Below, piece after piece: positions 24,599 through 36,041 of a stretch of 64,000 nucleotides of DNA (its first letter is position 1; every line of letters starts with the position of its first letter). Under the pieces are notes generated by a model. The model was not told where the DNA came from. It did not search any database and saw only the letters and a program-made list of their open reading frames with translations. A program made the position numbers and the translations under genes. The DNA lies in assembly GCA_026874595.1 (NCBI GenBank), contig CM049314.1, forward strand, positions 1,449,318 through 1,513,317, read 5' to 3'. The DNA is from Sipunculus nudus. Taxonomy: Eukaryota; Annelida; Sipuncula; Golfingiida; Sipunculidae.

Positions 24599-25019
24599 TG
24601 TTATGGGGTGACATAAAAGCGGACCGAACTGTCTCGCTAGTGAAGCTTGCTTTGCTAGCGAAGCGGTTGGTACGCCGGACTTGTGCGCCACCAACACGGG
24701 TTCGAAACCGGGAATTTTTCCCTCAACAATTTGCCATCATAACAAAATGGTGGCTCGTCTAACTTTACAGTTAACTTTGTGGCCCAGGGAATAAGCTCAC
24801 CAAAGTGTGACTCCTGGGATAATTGGTCTTGTTCTGATAGCAGAACGCTCTTAAGAGGGGGTGTGTTACGGGGTGACATAAAAGCGGACCGAACTGTCTC
24901 CCTAGTGAAGCTTGCTTTACTTGCGAAGCGCTTGGTACGCCGGACTTGTACGCCACCGACCTGGGTTCGAATCCCGGATAGGCCCAGAATTTTCCCCTCA
25001 TTTATTTGTCTTCGTAACA
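24599..25019 (+). mobile_element. TRIM: 421-bp miniature LTR retrotransposon with tRNA-like LTRs, target duplication GTAC
   Basis: LTR1 24599-24744 (starts TGTTATGGGGTGACATAAAA, ends CATCATAACA). LTR2 24864-25019 (starts TGTTACGGGGTGACATAAAA, ends TTCGTAACA). Direct GTAC flanks lie at 24595-24598 and 25020-25023. Three bases after LTR1 is a primer-binding-site-like TGGTGGCTCGTC (24748-24759), one mismatch from the first 12 bases of the well-known tRNA-Pro type PBS. A polypurine tract AAGAGGGGG ends just before LTR2. The 119-bp interior has no coding capacity. Each LTR contains a tRNA-like stretch. In LTR1 the A box TAGCGAAGCGG (24656-24666) and B box GGTTCGAAACC (24699-24709) match consensus. 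LTR2 has B box GGTTCGAATCC (24964-24974) and a weaker A box. The two LTRs differ at several sites, so the insertion is not recent. Confidence 0.88.
24656..24709 (+). promoter_or_regulatory. Internal Pol III-type promoter (A box + B box) inside TRIM LTR1
   Basis: A box TAGCGAAGCGG at 24656-24666 fits TRGCNNAGYGG exactly, and B box GGTTCGAAACC at 24699-24709 fits GGTTCGANNCC exactly. The 32-bp gap between them is normal for tRNA genes. A T-run (AATTTTTC) follows at about 24713. LTR2 repeats the arrangement at 24921-24974 with a perfect B box. Transcription from it is inferred, not shown. Confidence 0.65.
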
Positions 25020-25244
25020 GTACATACCAATTATTGTCCTGTTAGAGAAGGTGTAACTGGCTATTTTTCCACAAAATATATCCAAATTGAGCAGAGCCTC
25101 AGAAAAAGTCCATCTAGCCTCACACATGCGCAGTACATTCATGTTCATCTGCACAAATCTATTCTGCTTTCGGAATACAACACAGGGAATTAAACGCGAT
25201 AGTCCTGGCGTTAACACAGCTCAGTGTATCCTCTCCTGCGGCTC

Positions 25245-25445
25245 CTGGGTGTGTGTCATCCGAACTGCTGGATCATAATACCGAGGAACCCCCAAAAAGC
25301 GCACTCGTTTGTGGGTGACCACGGCTGTTGGGCAAAGTCCCCCATTAAGCCTGCAGAGCACTCACCCTGGGTTGGGGCCGACGGTGAAAATCATACCGTC
25401 TCGGTTGAGATTCTATCTAACGGTCCAATATCTAAGGATTTCTAT
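25245..25445 (-). mobile_element. 5'-truncated SINE, same core as the intron 1 SINE
   Basis: Read on the minus strand, it starts within the B box (GAATCTCAACCGAGACGGT) and continues CACCGTCGGCCCCAACCCAG, GCAGGCTTAATGGG, CAACAGCCGT and TTTTTGGGGGTTCCTCGG. These match blocks at 2340-2490. The A-box half is absent, typical of 5' truncation during retroposition. Confidence 0.7.
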
Positions 25446-25705
25446 TAGCTAATTTAAAGTGTAAATTTTAACTAAAGATATGTTCTCCATTCTATACATA
25501 GGAGACCATTTATCTATACGGTCATACATATTCATTTGCTTATGGATAAGAAAAACAAAGGACAAGTGGGTCACGGGGCTCAGCGGAGATTGAGTATGAT
25601 TTTTTTGTTATAAAAATCGAACATATTGCAATTCGGCAAAAACAAATTGTTTTGTATATCATTATTATATACAAAATAAACCCCTCTGAAGTTGTCTGTG
25701 TACTT

Positions 25706-26506
25706 TGTTACGAAACATAATATAAACAGATCACGTATGCGTGATGAACACAAATTTTGTAATGGAGATTCTGTAACACTAGGCAGCTTGAAAGGTCTAG
25801 GGGAATTAATAAAGGCGTCAGTGGTTTTTTGGTTAACAAATAACCATAATTTATTCTTAAAACAACACAAACATTACAATACACTAAATCAATACATTAT
25901 ACAGTAAAACAGCGGTATAACAACAAATCAGTACAATCACACAGTAAAATATACAAAGTGCACATTACCTGGATACCACCACCGTCACAACGATAAGTTC
26001 TTTAAATGTATACTCTCGGAGAATGACAGTCCATTGTAAAGCTATTGTAACAATCCACAAAGTAAACTGAAGTCCAAATGCACAAAATCCAGGAGAAAGT
26101 CTGACGAAAATCTATACTTGCCGCACTCGTCGGATAAGGTCCCAGAAACTGACACACGCTTCTGCGTCTGCTGGAAATCTTCTCTGCTGCTCTCCCGGCT
26201 CTAAAACACAGCCCCTTTATATACTCTTCACCCCAAGCCGAAAATTTTCCACTTCTCGAACAGTGTAAAAGATCTTACACAACACAGTAAACACGCGTTA
26301 CAGGACTCATCTAGAAGAACATCGCGGTGTGTCTCTACATACCAGGGTCCACACGTGACTCACGACCAGGCGAGAAAGCCCAAGGCTAGCATGACAACGA
26401 GAGTTCAACCAGTACGGATTAAACTGCGAATGTAACAAACGGCCCGGCGAGGGTGTCACATAACGAGTTACGCCCGTGTCACACAATAAAAAGAGCACCT
26501 GTAACA
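25706..26506 (-). mobile_element. Solo LTR, minus strand
   Basis: On the minus strand it runs from TGTTACAGGTGCTCTTTTTA (26506 side) to TTTCGTAACA (25706 side), 801 bp. It matches the LTR at 52272-53094 over both ends and the middle (GAACTCTCGTTGTCATGCTA; GGCTTTCTCGCCTGGTCG). A TATATAAAGGGG lies near 26214-26225. Flanks ACTT and AATT differ by one base, so the target duplication is uncertain. Confidence 0.85.
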
Positions 26507-27205
26507 AATTTTATGGGCTACATGAAAGCTGAAGGAGCCTCTCATGGTTACGTATTTGTATGTAAGGATCAGTATCTCAATTCATTGACTGTAATATGCA
26601 TGCAAATAATAATTATTTAATTAATTTACTTGAAATAAGAGGGTGTGAAAAAAATCAAGTTTTCCTTTCTCAAATTAGAATACTTCAAAATTGATAAGCA
26701 TGTTAAAACAAGCCAATTTTGTGAACATCGCTCTGTGCAACAAATAAAAAATGATACATGAATCCATTTTATTATCCAATTAGGAAAAAAATTGGAAATG
26801 AGTCTAAGAATTTATTGTTAATACATAATTATGCCTTTAAAAAATTCAAAACTGTTTTCATGGGTTTACCAATAATTATTATGTGCAACGGCGATTGTAA
26901 TTACGCATTACAGGTTTGTACTGTATTTGTGGGTTATTCCATTATCAACCCTTATATACCTAGCAAAAATAACAAAGAAATCATTCTTGACTGAAAATGA
27001 AAAGTAAAATATTTTGATTTAAAACTAATTTGCTGAGAGGGTATCTCTGATACATGTGAGTGTCGCATCATGGAATGTATTTTTTTATTATATATAGACA
27101 AAATGAAAATATACATACATTGGGAACAAACAAATACACAGAACAAATAACAAACATTACATAAATACCCAGGTACAAATATGAGCATACTTCGTATAAA
27201 TTTCA
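26507..27205. other. Unassigned AT-rich sequence
   Basis: No gene, RNA or clear repeat seen between the minus-strand solo LTR and the following LINE fragment. Confidence 0.4.
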
Positions 27206-28770
27206 TTGAAGCTGATATTTATTTATCAAAAGAAATTGCAATGTTTCCAGGTTTCTTTGACATCTTTTAAGCTGCTATTTCTGCAATATTTCTCTCAATA
27301 TGATCATCGGGCAGTGAAGCAGTGTAAACGAAATGAGGATATTTTACGAAAACAAAGGATGGCAAAAATGCTTTATAACAGTTGTGATCGAGACCTGTGG
27401 GCGGAGATTAGGAAAATTAGATCAGGTGGTGCTGTGCAGACTAAGGTTGTTGACAATAAATGTTCATGTACTGAGATTGCCAATAATTTTGGGAAAAATA
27501 CGAGGATTTGTATAATAGTCTCCATGACAATGCAGATGATCTTAATGCATTAGAAGATGTGACAATGCGAAGGATACATGTGAATGATAAATTTTGTGTA
27601 GATGTTTCAGACGGAAAAGGGCGGTTAAGCATTTAAAGAGGGGAAAAATCTGATGGCAGAAATATTTTACAGTCTGACCATATAATTCAGGGCCCTCATC
27701 GTCGGTATATATATCTGTCAATTCCGTTTCAATTTATGATCTCCCATGGACATGTTCCCAAAGATATAAATACAAATATAATTGTACCCATACCTAAAAA
27801 TCGTCAGAGTGATCCCACGTGTAGTGACAATTATAGGGGTATTTCTTCCCCTAGTTGTTTGAGTAAGTTGCTCGATATTATAATCATCAATAGGACTGAA
27901 AATAAACTCAGTACCTCCTCATTACAGTTTGCATTTAAAAAGGACCACTCAACTAACATAAGGTATGCTTAAATGGTGTTCCGATAGAATGAGATGAATC
28001 TGTGCAGTACCTATGAAATATGGTAAGCTCAGACTTATCAGATCATCATGATATAATGAATATAGGGGGCAAATTTATCTCTAGCTTTAATGTTCGAATG
28101 TCTTACTTTGGATGTCTGTCGACGAGGGTTGTAAATAAGTTATTTCATTCCTTTTGTTGTTCATTCAATGGCTGTCAGTCCTGGATATTACGGCATTAAT
28201 CAATAGAAAAATTATGTAAATCATATAAAAAGGCTTTGCGTCATATTTGGCATTAGCCATATAACTCACACAGGAGTATTGTTCATGGTCTTGCAGGGTT
28301 TTCTTCCCTCATAAATATATTGATTGCACGCTTTATCACATTTTTATGCACTATGTATACTGTTGAAAATAATATTGTACGGTTCTTAGCTAAAAGAGCT
28401 AAGTATACATCTGTCGGTGTACTTGGAAACAATCTACGATATCTTGAAAGTGATATGGATAAATATGGAATGTGGGGTGACGCTGGTAATCTTAATACCC
28501 TAAAGAGTCACTATCAAAAGATACCGAGGTCTGTTAACATAGAATTAATATCGGAATTAACTGAGTATAAAGACGGATTAAGTACGTCACACTTGCCAAA
28601 TGAGGAAGTGAACGTGCTGATTAATGTGTTGTCTACTGTTGAGATCATGGCTTTGGACTGATTGGTCCTATATCTGTATTTTGATTTGCCCTTTGTTGTT
28701 TGTTTGTTTGTTTTTCATTGCATACAATCAATATACTCTTTTGTGGTACAAATAAAGATATATAATAAAT
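27206..28770 (+). mobile_element. LINE fragment with internal deletion of the reverse transcriptase core
   Basis: Pieces lie in LINE order. The linker between endonuclease and RT is at 27206-27553 (DLWAEIRKIRSGG, CTEIANNFGK). The RT N-terminus is at 27736-27972 (PKDINTNIIVPIPKN, NYRGISSPSCLSKLLD, LQFAFKKDHST). A C-terminal domain follows from about 28080 to 28661 (FNVRMSYFGCLSTRVVNKLF, then a long tail). The palm motifs between about 27972 and 28030 are missing, and there are several stops. The 3' end has an AATAAA-like signal near 28752. The linker and tail style resemble the minus-strand LINE at 18.7-23.7 kb. Confidence 0.7.
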
Positions 28771-31700
28771 AATAGTATTTCTTTAGTGTATGAATAAAGC
28801 TGTGAATACTTGGATTAACATGATTAAATCTTCAGTCATACAGGTATTTTTTTCAATCAATAATACAATATTTTCTATTTTTCTTATTTTCTTCAGTAAT
28901 TCCCAAAATGATTTTATCAATGCATTCCACCACCTTGTATTTAAGATATAAACCTTAGCAATAAGAATATTGAAGATATTCATTGTACTGAGTGTATGTG
29001 TGCAGGGGGAAGGGGGCAGCTCAGAAAGTCATAAACCTGTACTCTCTCCTTCAGCAGTGGACCAAGCCCATCAGTCAATTAATAAGCCCCGTGTACTTAA
29101 CAGCGTTAGAAAAGATTTGAACCCTTGATAGCAAAAACTAATACATAAGCTTCATAAGCATGAGAGAATTAAAAATTATATCATCTCATATGTGATTGTG
29201 ACGGAAATAGGAAACAAGCTCCATCCTACTTACACACATTTTGTCAGGATTCATTCCCTGAGTTAGTTTCACTAAAGTGTCCATCCCACCGACCTATGAA
29301 ACAACTTACCAACGCTGGGTCCAGAGTATGTGGCTCAGAACACACCATAACTAATCGGTGAGACTGCAGGCCAGCACCGGAGGGGGGGGCAGGTAATAGA
29401 AGAGCCAACACTTTGCTTGCTGGCATCATGTAAACAATACTTGATATGGTGGTTGAAAACCTTTAAATTTTTTTTTACAAGTTGCTTTCAAATTACAGAT
29501 TATAAAACATTTTATCCTCGTGTGCCAACTACGAAAATTAACAGTGCTCACAGGAACAATTGTGCCATGGTTGGGAAAAAAGTAATGATTGTACATTCAT
29601 GCTAATAACTTTAAATAAATACAAAATTTGACCTAATTCTTGTACACAATCAAATCTTAATTAATACAGTCACATGTTGAAGAAAAGGCTATCTAGCTTC
29701 AACAGTTACCAAATAATGTGGGTTAATATCTTTCTTGATATAATTCCTTAAATTTCGCAAAATTGACCTAATATATGGCAAGTCCATAGCAAAACTATAG
29801 TGGTTTTGATATTATGCAGTCATGCCGTGTAACAAAAGGTTTAAATGGAATATGGAGGTTTTCCTTAATACCTCAAAGCAAATAAGCCATATTGACCTTA
29901 TTTTGGGTTTGGTAGGAGCATTTGGGAACATCTAACAGTATACCGAAATCCAGATCCCTCGGTCCAAAGGTGTCAACACATGGCAGTCTAACAGACAGAC
30001 AGACGGACGGACTTTAGTTTACTTACAGTGTTTACTAAAACGGTGTTTACTAGACAATAAACTGATGCACATTTGTAAAGTTTGATTTTTTTCTAAATAA
30101 AAATTAATCCTCTCTCTCTCAAACACACATACATACACTACGCGTTCTGAAGAAATGTTGCCAAGGATACATTGCCATGGTAGTTTTGGACACTCAACAG
30201 ACAGCAAACGAAAACGCAGCTGCCAAATCAATTATTTAGCTTTTAACAAGTAATTGCAAAATTTATCTGTTACCGACACAGTGGTATTGTATACTATTCA
30301 ATGCCGCAGACACAGATCGCAGCTGCAATACTCACTGTGTTGAAATAGAATGTAAACTGCGTTCTAGTTATGAGAATGAACCAGCCCAGAAATGAGAGTA
30401 ACCTGCGATATTTGTGAATATAATATGGTGATGTACTTATATTAAGCTTTGGAGAGTAGTTGTGAAAACGATGAAATGACTCGTGTAAGAATGCCACGCC
30501 TCGTTCTACGTATTTCCGCTACACTGTGTGTTGTTGTTAAATGTGATGAAACAATCGAGCAGATCAGGTCTACGTCCTAGAAAAGGTACGATTGAATTAT
30601 ATCACTCAAGATATATTAATGATTGTGTATGCGTCAATTTTGCTAAAGCTATGCTTTATACCAAAAAAAATCGTTCCGGTGGTCGGCCAAAAAATTAATG
30701 CTCTTAAAACAGATCGTATTTAACTTTCATACTTTTTACATAAACCTCATATAAACTCACATTTCTCTATTGAATTAACTTTGACTCTCTTCCTTGTCGG
30801 TCAGTTATTAAAAGGATAACAACAGATAATCTCAGAAAATGAGTAAATTTCTATGTAATTACAAGTAAACGCTCCGAGGGGTCAGCAATGATTGGATCAA
30901 AGCAAAGTCAGCTCTAGAACAAAGTGGCCCTAAAAGTGAATGAACCCCGCTTTCGTCTAGCACAAAGCAACTGCTTTATCTGGCAATGTAAAAATGTAAA
31001 ATTATATTAGAATTAAAAACATATTATTGTGAGTCAGATTACTCCAACATTGAATGAATCATTCCTTGGGTGGTACCATAACATGTTTGCCTTAAATTAG
31101 TTGTTAACAGAAAAAAAAACAATACCTATCCACCTTGTGATGGTATAATAAGGGTTCATGGACCCGACTCTTCAGTTATCACAAAGTACGCCCTTTCAAT
31201 GCGCAGACTAGCAGCATTTTGCTCCTCCGTAATGTGAACGGGGATGATTTTAAAATCTTCTTTGTTAAATTGTAACTTACTGTCTGCTTTATCTATGTTT
31301 GTATTATGTATACAAATATTTTTTTTAATAGTCGGAATATTTTCTTGACTTAATTTTAACGTTTTATCTATGTGTGTAGTCAGGTATGAGACTGGTTATA
31401 CCAGTATATACTTTCTTTATTTTAGATGAACAGAAGACTTGTGAAGATGTTTTCAAATTTTGTTAATGAAAAATATTTCATAAACACAAATACATTTCAT
31501 AAAGTGGGCATGCTATTGAAAACTGTTTGATTGTATTCGCTTATGTTTCTTTATTTCTGTATTTGAACAATAAAAAAGAGTTGGCATCCATATATATAAT
31601 CTCATAAATATATACCGTTAACAGCTCATAAACCTGTTAACGCATGAAAAAAATGTCCATCTGTTTGATTTGTTTTTCTTTTGTGTTTCATTTTTTATTG

Positions 31701-31940
31701 AACTTCATAAACAATTATTATTCAGATGTTATTCACATAAACATATATTAATATGCATATATACAGTTTAAAATATTGGTATGCAAATAAACTAAAAAAA
31801 AATCCATTAGATTATTTTAAGTTGTGTTTCTTAATTCTTCATTTGAACCACAATACCATTCAAACTTTATACCAATAAATAAATCCATGAAACATGCATA
31901 TTTATATGTTTCATGGGACACACCATGCCACGGAGGGGAA
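28771..31940. other. Unassigned AT-rich sequence
   Basis: About 3.2 kb without a recognised gene, RNA or element. Small features only: a CAGACAGACAGACGGACGGA word near 29992-30011 and a CT-rich stretch near 30110-30120. Confidence 0.4.
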
Positions 31941-31949
31941 GACAGACAT

Positions 31950-34695
31950 TTAGATTGTATCCTTGTCGCTGGTTTCTCAAGAAGATCCGTCAACGATGAG
32001 GTGTTTTTTGGTTGCCATCTTCTCATGCAGTTCGGTCAGCCACTTAGGGTATAGTGCTCATGCACTTCGGTCAGCCACATTGCGTGTAGTGCCATCTCCT
32101 CATGCAATTCGGTCAGCCACTTAGCGTGTAGTGCCATCTCCTCATGCACTTCGGTCAGCCACATTGCGTGTAGTGCCATCTCCTCATGCAATTCGGTCAG
32201 CCACTTAGCGTGTAGTGCCATCTCCTCATGCACTTCGGTCAGCCACATTGCGTGTAGTGCCATCTCCTCACGCACTTCGGTCAGCCTCTTTGCGTGTAGT
32301 GCCATCTCCTAACGCACTTCAGTCAGCCACTTAGCGTTTAGTGTCATCTCATCATGCACTTCGGTCAGCCACATTGCGTGTAGTGCCATCTCCTCATGCA
32401 CTTCGGTCAGCCACTTAGCGTATAGTGCTCATGCACTTTGGTCAGCCACATTGCGTGTAGTGCCATCTCCTCATGCAATTCGGTCAGCCACTTAGCGTGT
32501 AGTGCCATCTCCTCACGCACTTCGGTCAGCCTCTTTGCGTGTAGTGCCATCTCCTAACGCACTTCGGTCAGCCACTTAGCGTGTAGTGTCATCTCATCAT
32601 GCACTTCGGTCAGCCACACTGCGTGTAGTGCTATCTCATCATGCACTTCGGTCAGCCACTTAGCGTGTAGTGCCATCTCATCATGCACTTCGGTCAGCCA
32701 CATTGCGTGTAGTGCCATCTCATCATGCACTTCGGTCAGCCACACTGCGTGTAGTGCCATCTCCTCACGCACTTCGGTCAGCCACTTAGCGTGTAGATCC
32801 ATCTCCTCACGCACTTCGGTCAGCCTCTTTGCGTGTAGTGCCATCTCCTAACGCACTTCAGTCAGCCACTTAGCGTTTAGTGCCATCTCCTCATGCACTT
32901 CGGTCAGCCACTTAGCGTATAGTGCTCATGCACTTTGGTCAGCCACATTGCGTGTAGTGCCATCCCCTCATGCAATTCGGTCAGCCACTTAGCGTGTAGT
33001 GCCATCTTCTCATGCACTTCGGACAGCCACTTAACGTGTAGTGCCATTTTTTCATGCACATCGGTCAGCCGCATTGCATGTAGTGCCATCTCCTCACGCA
33101 CTTCGGTCAGCCTCTTTGCGTGTAGTGCCATCTCCTAACGCACTTCGGTCAGCCACTTAGCGTGTAGTGTCATCTCATCATGCACTTCGGTCAGCCGCAT
33201 TGCATGTAGTGCCATCTCCTCACGCACTTCGGTCAGCCTCTTTGCGTGTAGTGCCATCTCCTAACGCACTTCGGTCAGCCACTTAGCGTGTAGTGTCATC
33301 TCATCATGCACTTCGGTCAGCCACACTGCGTGTAGTGCTATCTCATCATGCACTTCGGTCAGCCACTAAGCGTGTAGTGCCATCTCATCATGCACTTCGG
33401 TCAGCCACATTGCGTGTAGTGCCATCTCCTCATGCACTTCGGTCAGCCACACTGCGTGTAGTGCCATCTCCTCACGCACTTCGGTCAGCCACTTAGCGTG
33501 TAGATCCATCTCCTCCCGCACTTCGGTAAGGCTCCTTGCGTGTAGTACCATCTCATGATGCACTTCGGTCAGCCACTTTGCGTGTAGTGCCATCTCCTCA
33601 GGCACTTCGATCAGCCACTTAGCGCGTAGTGCCATCTCTTCATGCACTTCGGTCAGCTACTTTGCGTGTAGTGCCATCTCCTAACGCACTTCGGTCAGCC
33701 ACTTAGCGTGTAGTGCCATCTCCTCATGCACTTCGGTCAGCCACATTGCGTGTAGTGCCATCTCCTCATGCACTTCGGTCAGCCACATTGCGTGTAGTGC
33801 CATCTCCTCAGACACTTCGGTCAGCCACTTAGCGTGTAGGGCCATCTTCTCATGCACTTCGGTTAGCCTCTATGCGTGTAGTGCCATCTCCTCAAGCACA
33901 TCGGTCAGCCACACTGCGTGTAGTGTCATCTCCTCATGCACTTCGGTTAGCCACATTGTGTGTAGTGCCATCTCATCATGCACTTCGGTCAGCCACACTG
34001 CGTGTAGTGCCATCTCCTCACGCACTTCGGTCAGCCACTTAGCGTGTAGTGCCATCTCATCATGCACTTTGGTCAGCCACACTGCATGTAGTTCCATCTC
34101 CTCACGCACTTCGGTCAGCCTCTTAGCGTGTAGTGCCTTCTCATCATGCACTTCAGTCAGCCACTTTGCGTGTATTGGCTTGATTGTTGACATCTTGCTA
34201 TCAACTTTCACGGCTTGTATGTCATCTGCGTCTTCTGTGTCGTTCATTTGGCCGACAACCATATCAGTATACCATTGGTTGTATTGTTGTTTTAGTGATG
34301 TCTTATATTCTTTATTGAACGATAGATCCAAAGGCTGCAGAAGGTTCGTGCATGCATCTGGCATCATGCAATTGCGAATATTATTTTCACAACCTTTAGT
34401 ATACCAGTGTCTGTGCGTACACGATGTTCACGAGGAGGGCTGTCTGGCGTTGATTTTCCATTTTTGTCCTCTGCTTGTGAACGTAAGGCAGGATGATGTT
34501 GTCGGAAAAGCGAAGCATCGTGTTTTTCATTGCTCAAGTGATTATATTGCGGCGTGGTAAACTTCCCAATCCCTAGGAAACTCTTTTTACGGCAGCCACT
34601 TTTCTGTCTTACCTGCGTAGAGGAGTTAAGGCGAAAGTGGTGAACCGCTCATCGCAACACCGAGGAGGATGGTGTTATTGCCCATTCCATGGATA
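31950..34695 (-). pseudogene. Decayed pogo/Tigger-like DDE transposase interrupted by a minisatellite
   Basis: On the minus strand from about 34690 the reading gives typical DDE_1 transposase blocks with stops and frameshifts. These are NNTILLGVAMSGSPL and LLYAGKTEKWLP (about 34690-34590), FPRDWEVYHA (about 34575-34545) and MLRFSDNIILPYVHKQR (about 34530-34470). An open piece then runs from 34367 (CTNLLQPLDLSFNKEYK, then MSTIKPIHAKWLTEVHD). The LQPLD..FNK..K and HAKWL pattern is characteristic of the transposase C-terminal half. After HAKWLTEVHD the sequence becomes about 50 tandem 14-residue repeats, then ends with LHEKMATKKHLIVDG near 32010-31970. Clearly inactive. Confidence 0.8.
32040..34165 (-). 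repeat. 42-bp minisatellite, about 50 copies, encoding 14-residue repeats of transposase origin
   Basis: The + strand unit is TGCACTTCGGTCAGCCACAT + TGCGTGTAGTGCCATCTCCT + CA. On the minus strand it reads MALHAKWLTEVHEE and variants (AMW, AVW, AKR; DE/EE). The unit is an exact multiple of three, so frames stay open for several hundred bases and produce spurious open frames on both strands. The ancestral segment is visible at the 34165 side, joined to transposase sequence. A few units are broken by a stop (CCTAACGC variants) or by a short deletion (TAGTGCTCATGCAC). Confidence 0.93.
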
Positions 34696-34699
34696 GGGC

Positions 34700-36040
34700 C
34701 CTGAAAAACAATTACAAGTATTTTACATGTTTAATGAATAATTGCAAAAACGGCCTACATTTTTAAATCTTACTAAAATCTTGTTTCTTTAAAAATTATT
34801 TATTCTAAATTATACAATTTATTATGATTTTCATTATCTTATTACAAGTACACATTTTCTAACTTTGAATCGTCATTATTGTCTTCTTTTTGTCCTGGCG
34901 GGGAAAAAAAACCTGTACCCGATATTATAAACGTTGCCATAACTTTTACATGCAGTTACTTCTATATGCGACTATATATTTCGTGTCAGTTTCATAATCA
35001 AATAATAAGTAGTTGAATTAGGGGAGAGAGGGAGAGAGAGGGAGAGAGACAGACGAAAATCGCTAACCTGTGTTGCACCCTTTGCGCCATAGTCCAGTTG
35101 CCTCCTTGTACAATGTTGCAGCAAGTCTGATTCCAGTTTTCACCAGATTGTTCGGGATGTTTTCTTCAGTTCCTTTCCTTATGTTTCGGTCTTTTCCATC
35201 CACTTTGCCTTGATTGGTGCGAAGTCCTATGGCCCTTAACCCCCTTTGTACTTTTGTTTTAATTGTAGCCCATCCTTCCCAGCAACGACCTACCCCAAGT
35301 CTTTGTTATCTCTATGCTGCCTTCATTCGAGACCAGCCGGTGCCGCGCGAATTATCCAACAAGGTAATAATGACAAGGTAAAAAGGTGGGGTTTTATAGT
35401 CTGATATCACCGACGATGTCAGTCTCATCCGACTGTACACTTTGACTTCTTGGTCTTTTCGGCTTGTTCATTCTAGTAGCCTTTCTCAACTCCCTGGGGA
35501 TTTTTTTTTATTGTTGCGCATGCGCTACTGTGATGGCTGCTTTTTATATCTGCTCTGCATTTTGCCGAAGTTTTAGTTGATAAAACCTTATACAGCCCAG
35601 GTTTTACTCCATACAAGGACTTTACAATATCGGGACAATATACACTCTTTACCGGGTGAGTTTTATTTGATGATTTAAACAAAAATCACAGAGATATTGT
35701 TCAAGTCAGATCGCACCCAAAACAAAGTAAACCAAGATGGCTTCCATTTAAACAAACTGGTCTGTTTATTCTGATATCAAGATATTTATTATTTAGACTT
35801 ATGATATCTGATACATCAGTTAAAACATCAACCAAATGTTATCCATGAGGGTATAACCCGTGTATTTTAGACTTCAATCAGATATAAGGACATTTGTGGT
35901 GTTATACACATCACAAAAGAATTATTGCGTCGTCGATTCCAGCCTGTTGACAACACCTAATCCCGCATATTTACCTCCACGACGTCATTCACGGCGTCAA
36001 TCACAATACGTGTTGGCTCGTCAGGGCCTGAACGGGGGAT
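34700..36040. other. Unassigned sequence between transposase relic and CR1-like LINE
   Basis: A purine-rich GGGAGAGAGGGAGAGAGAGG microsatellite lies at about 35021-35055. The rest may include the 5' part of the transposon and the 5' UTR of the LINE, but nothing can be named. Confidence 0.4.
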
Positions 36041-36041
36041 C

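Noticed and set aside
32036..34560. Several long open frames on both strands, including 165 and 200 residues with 14-residue repeats
   Set aside because: They are produced by the 42-bp repeat, which is a multiple of three. They start and stop at random repeat variants, and the only real homology is the transposase relic on the minus strand.
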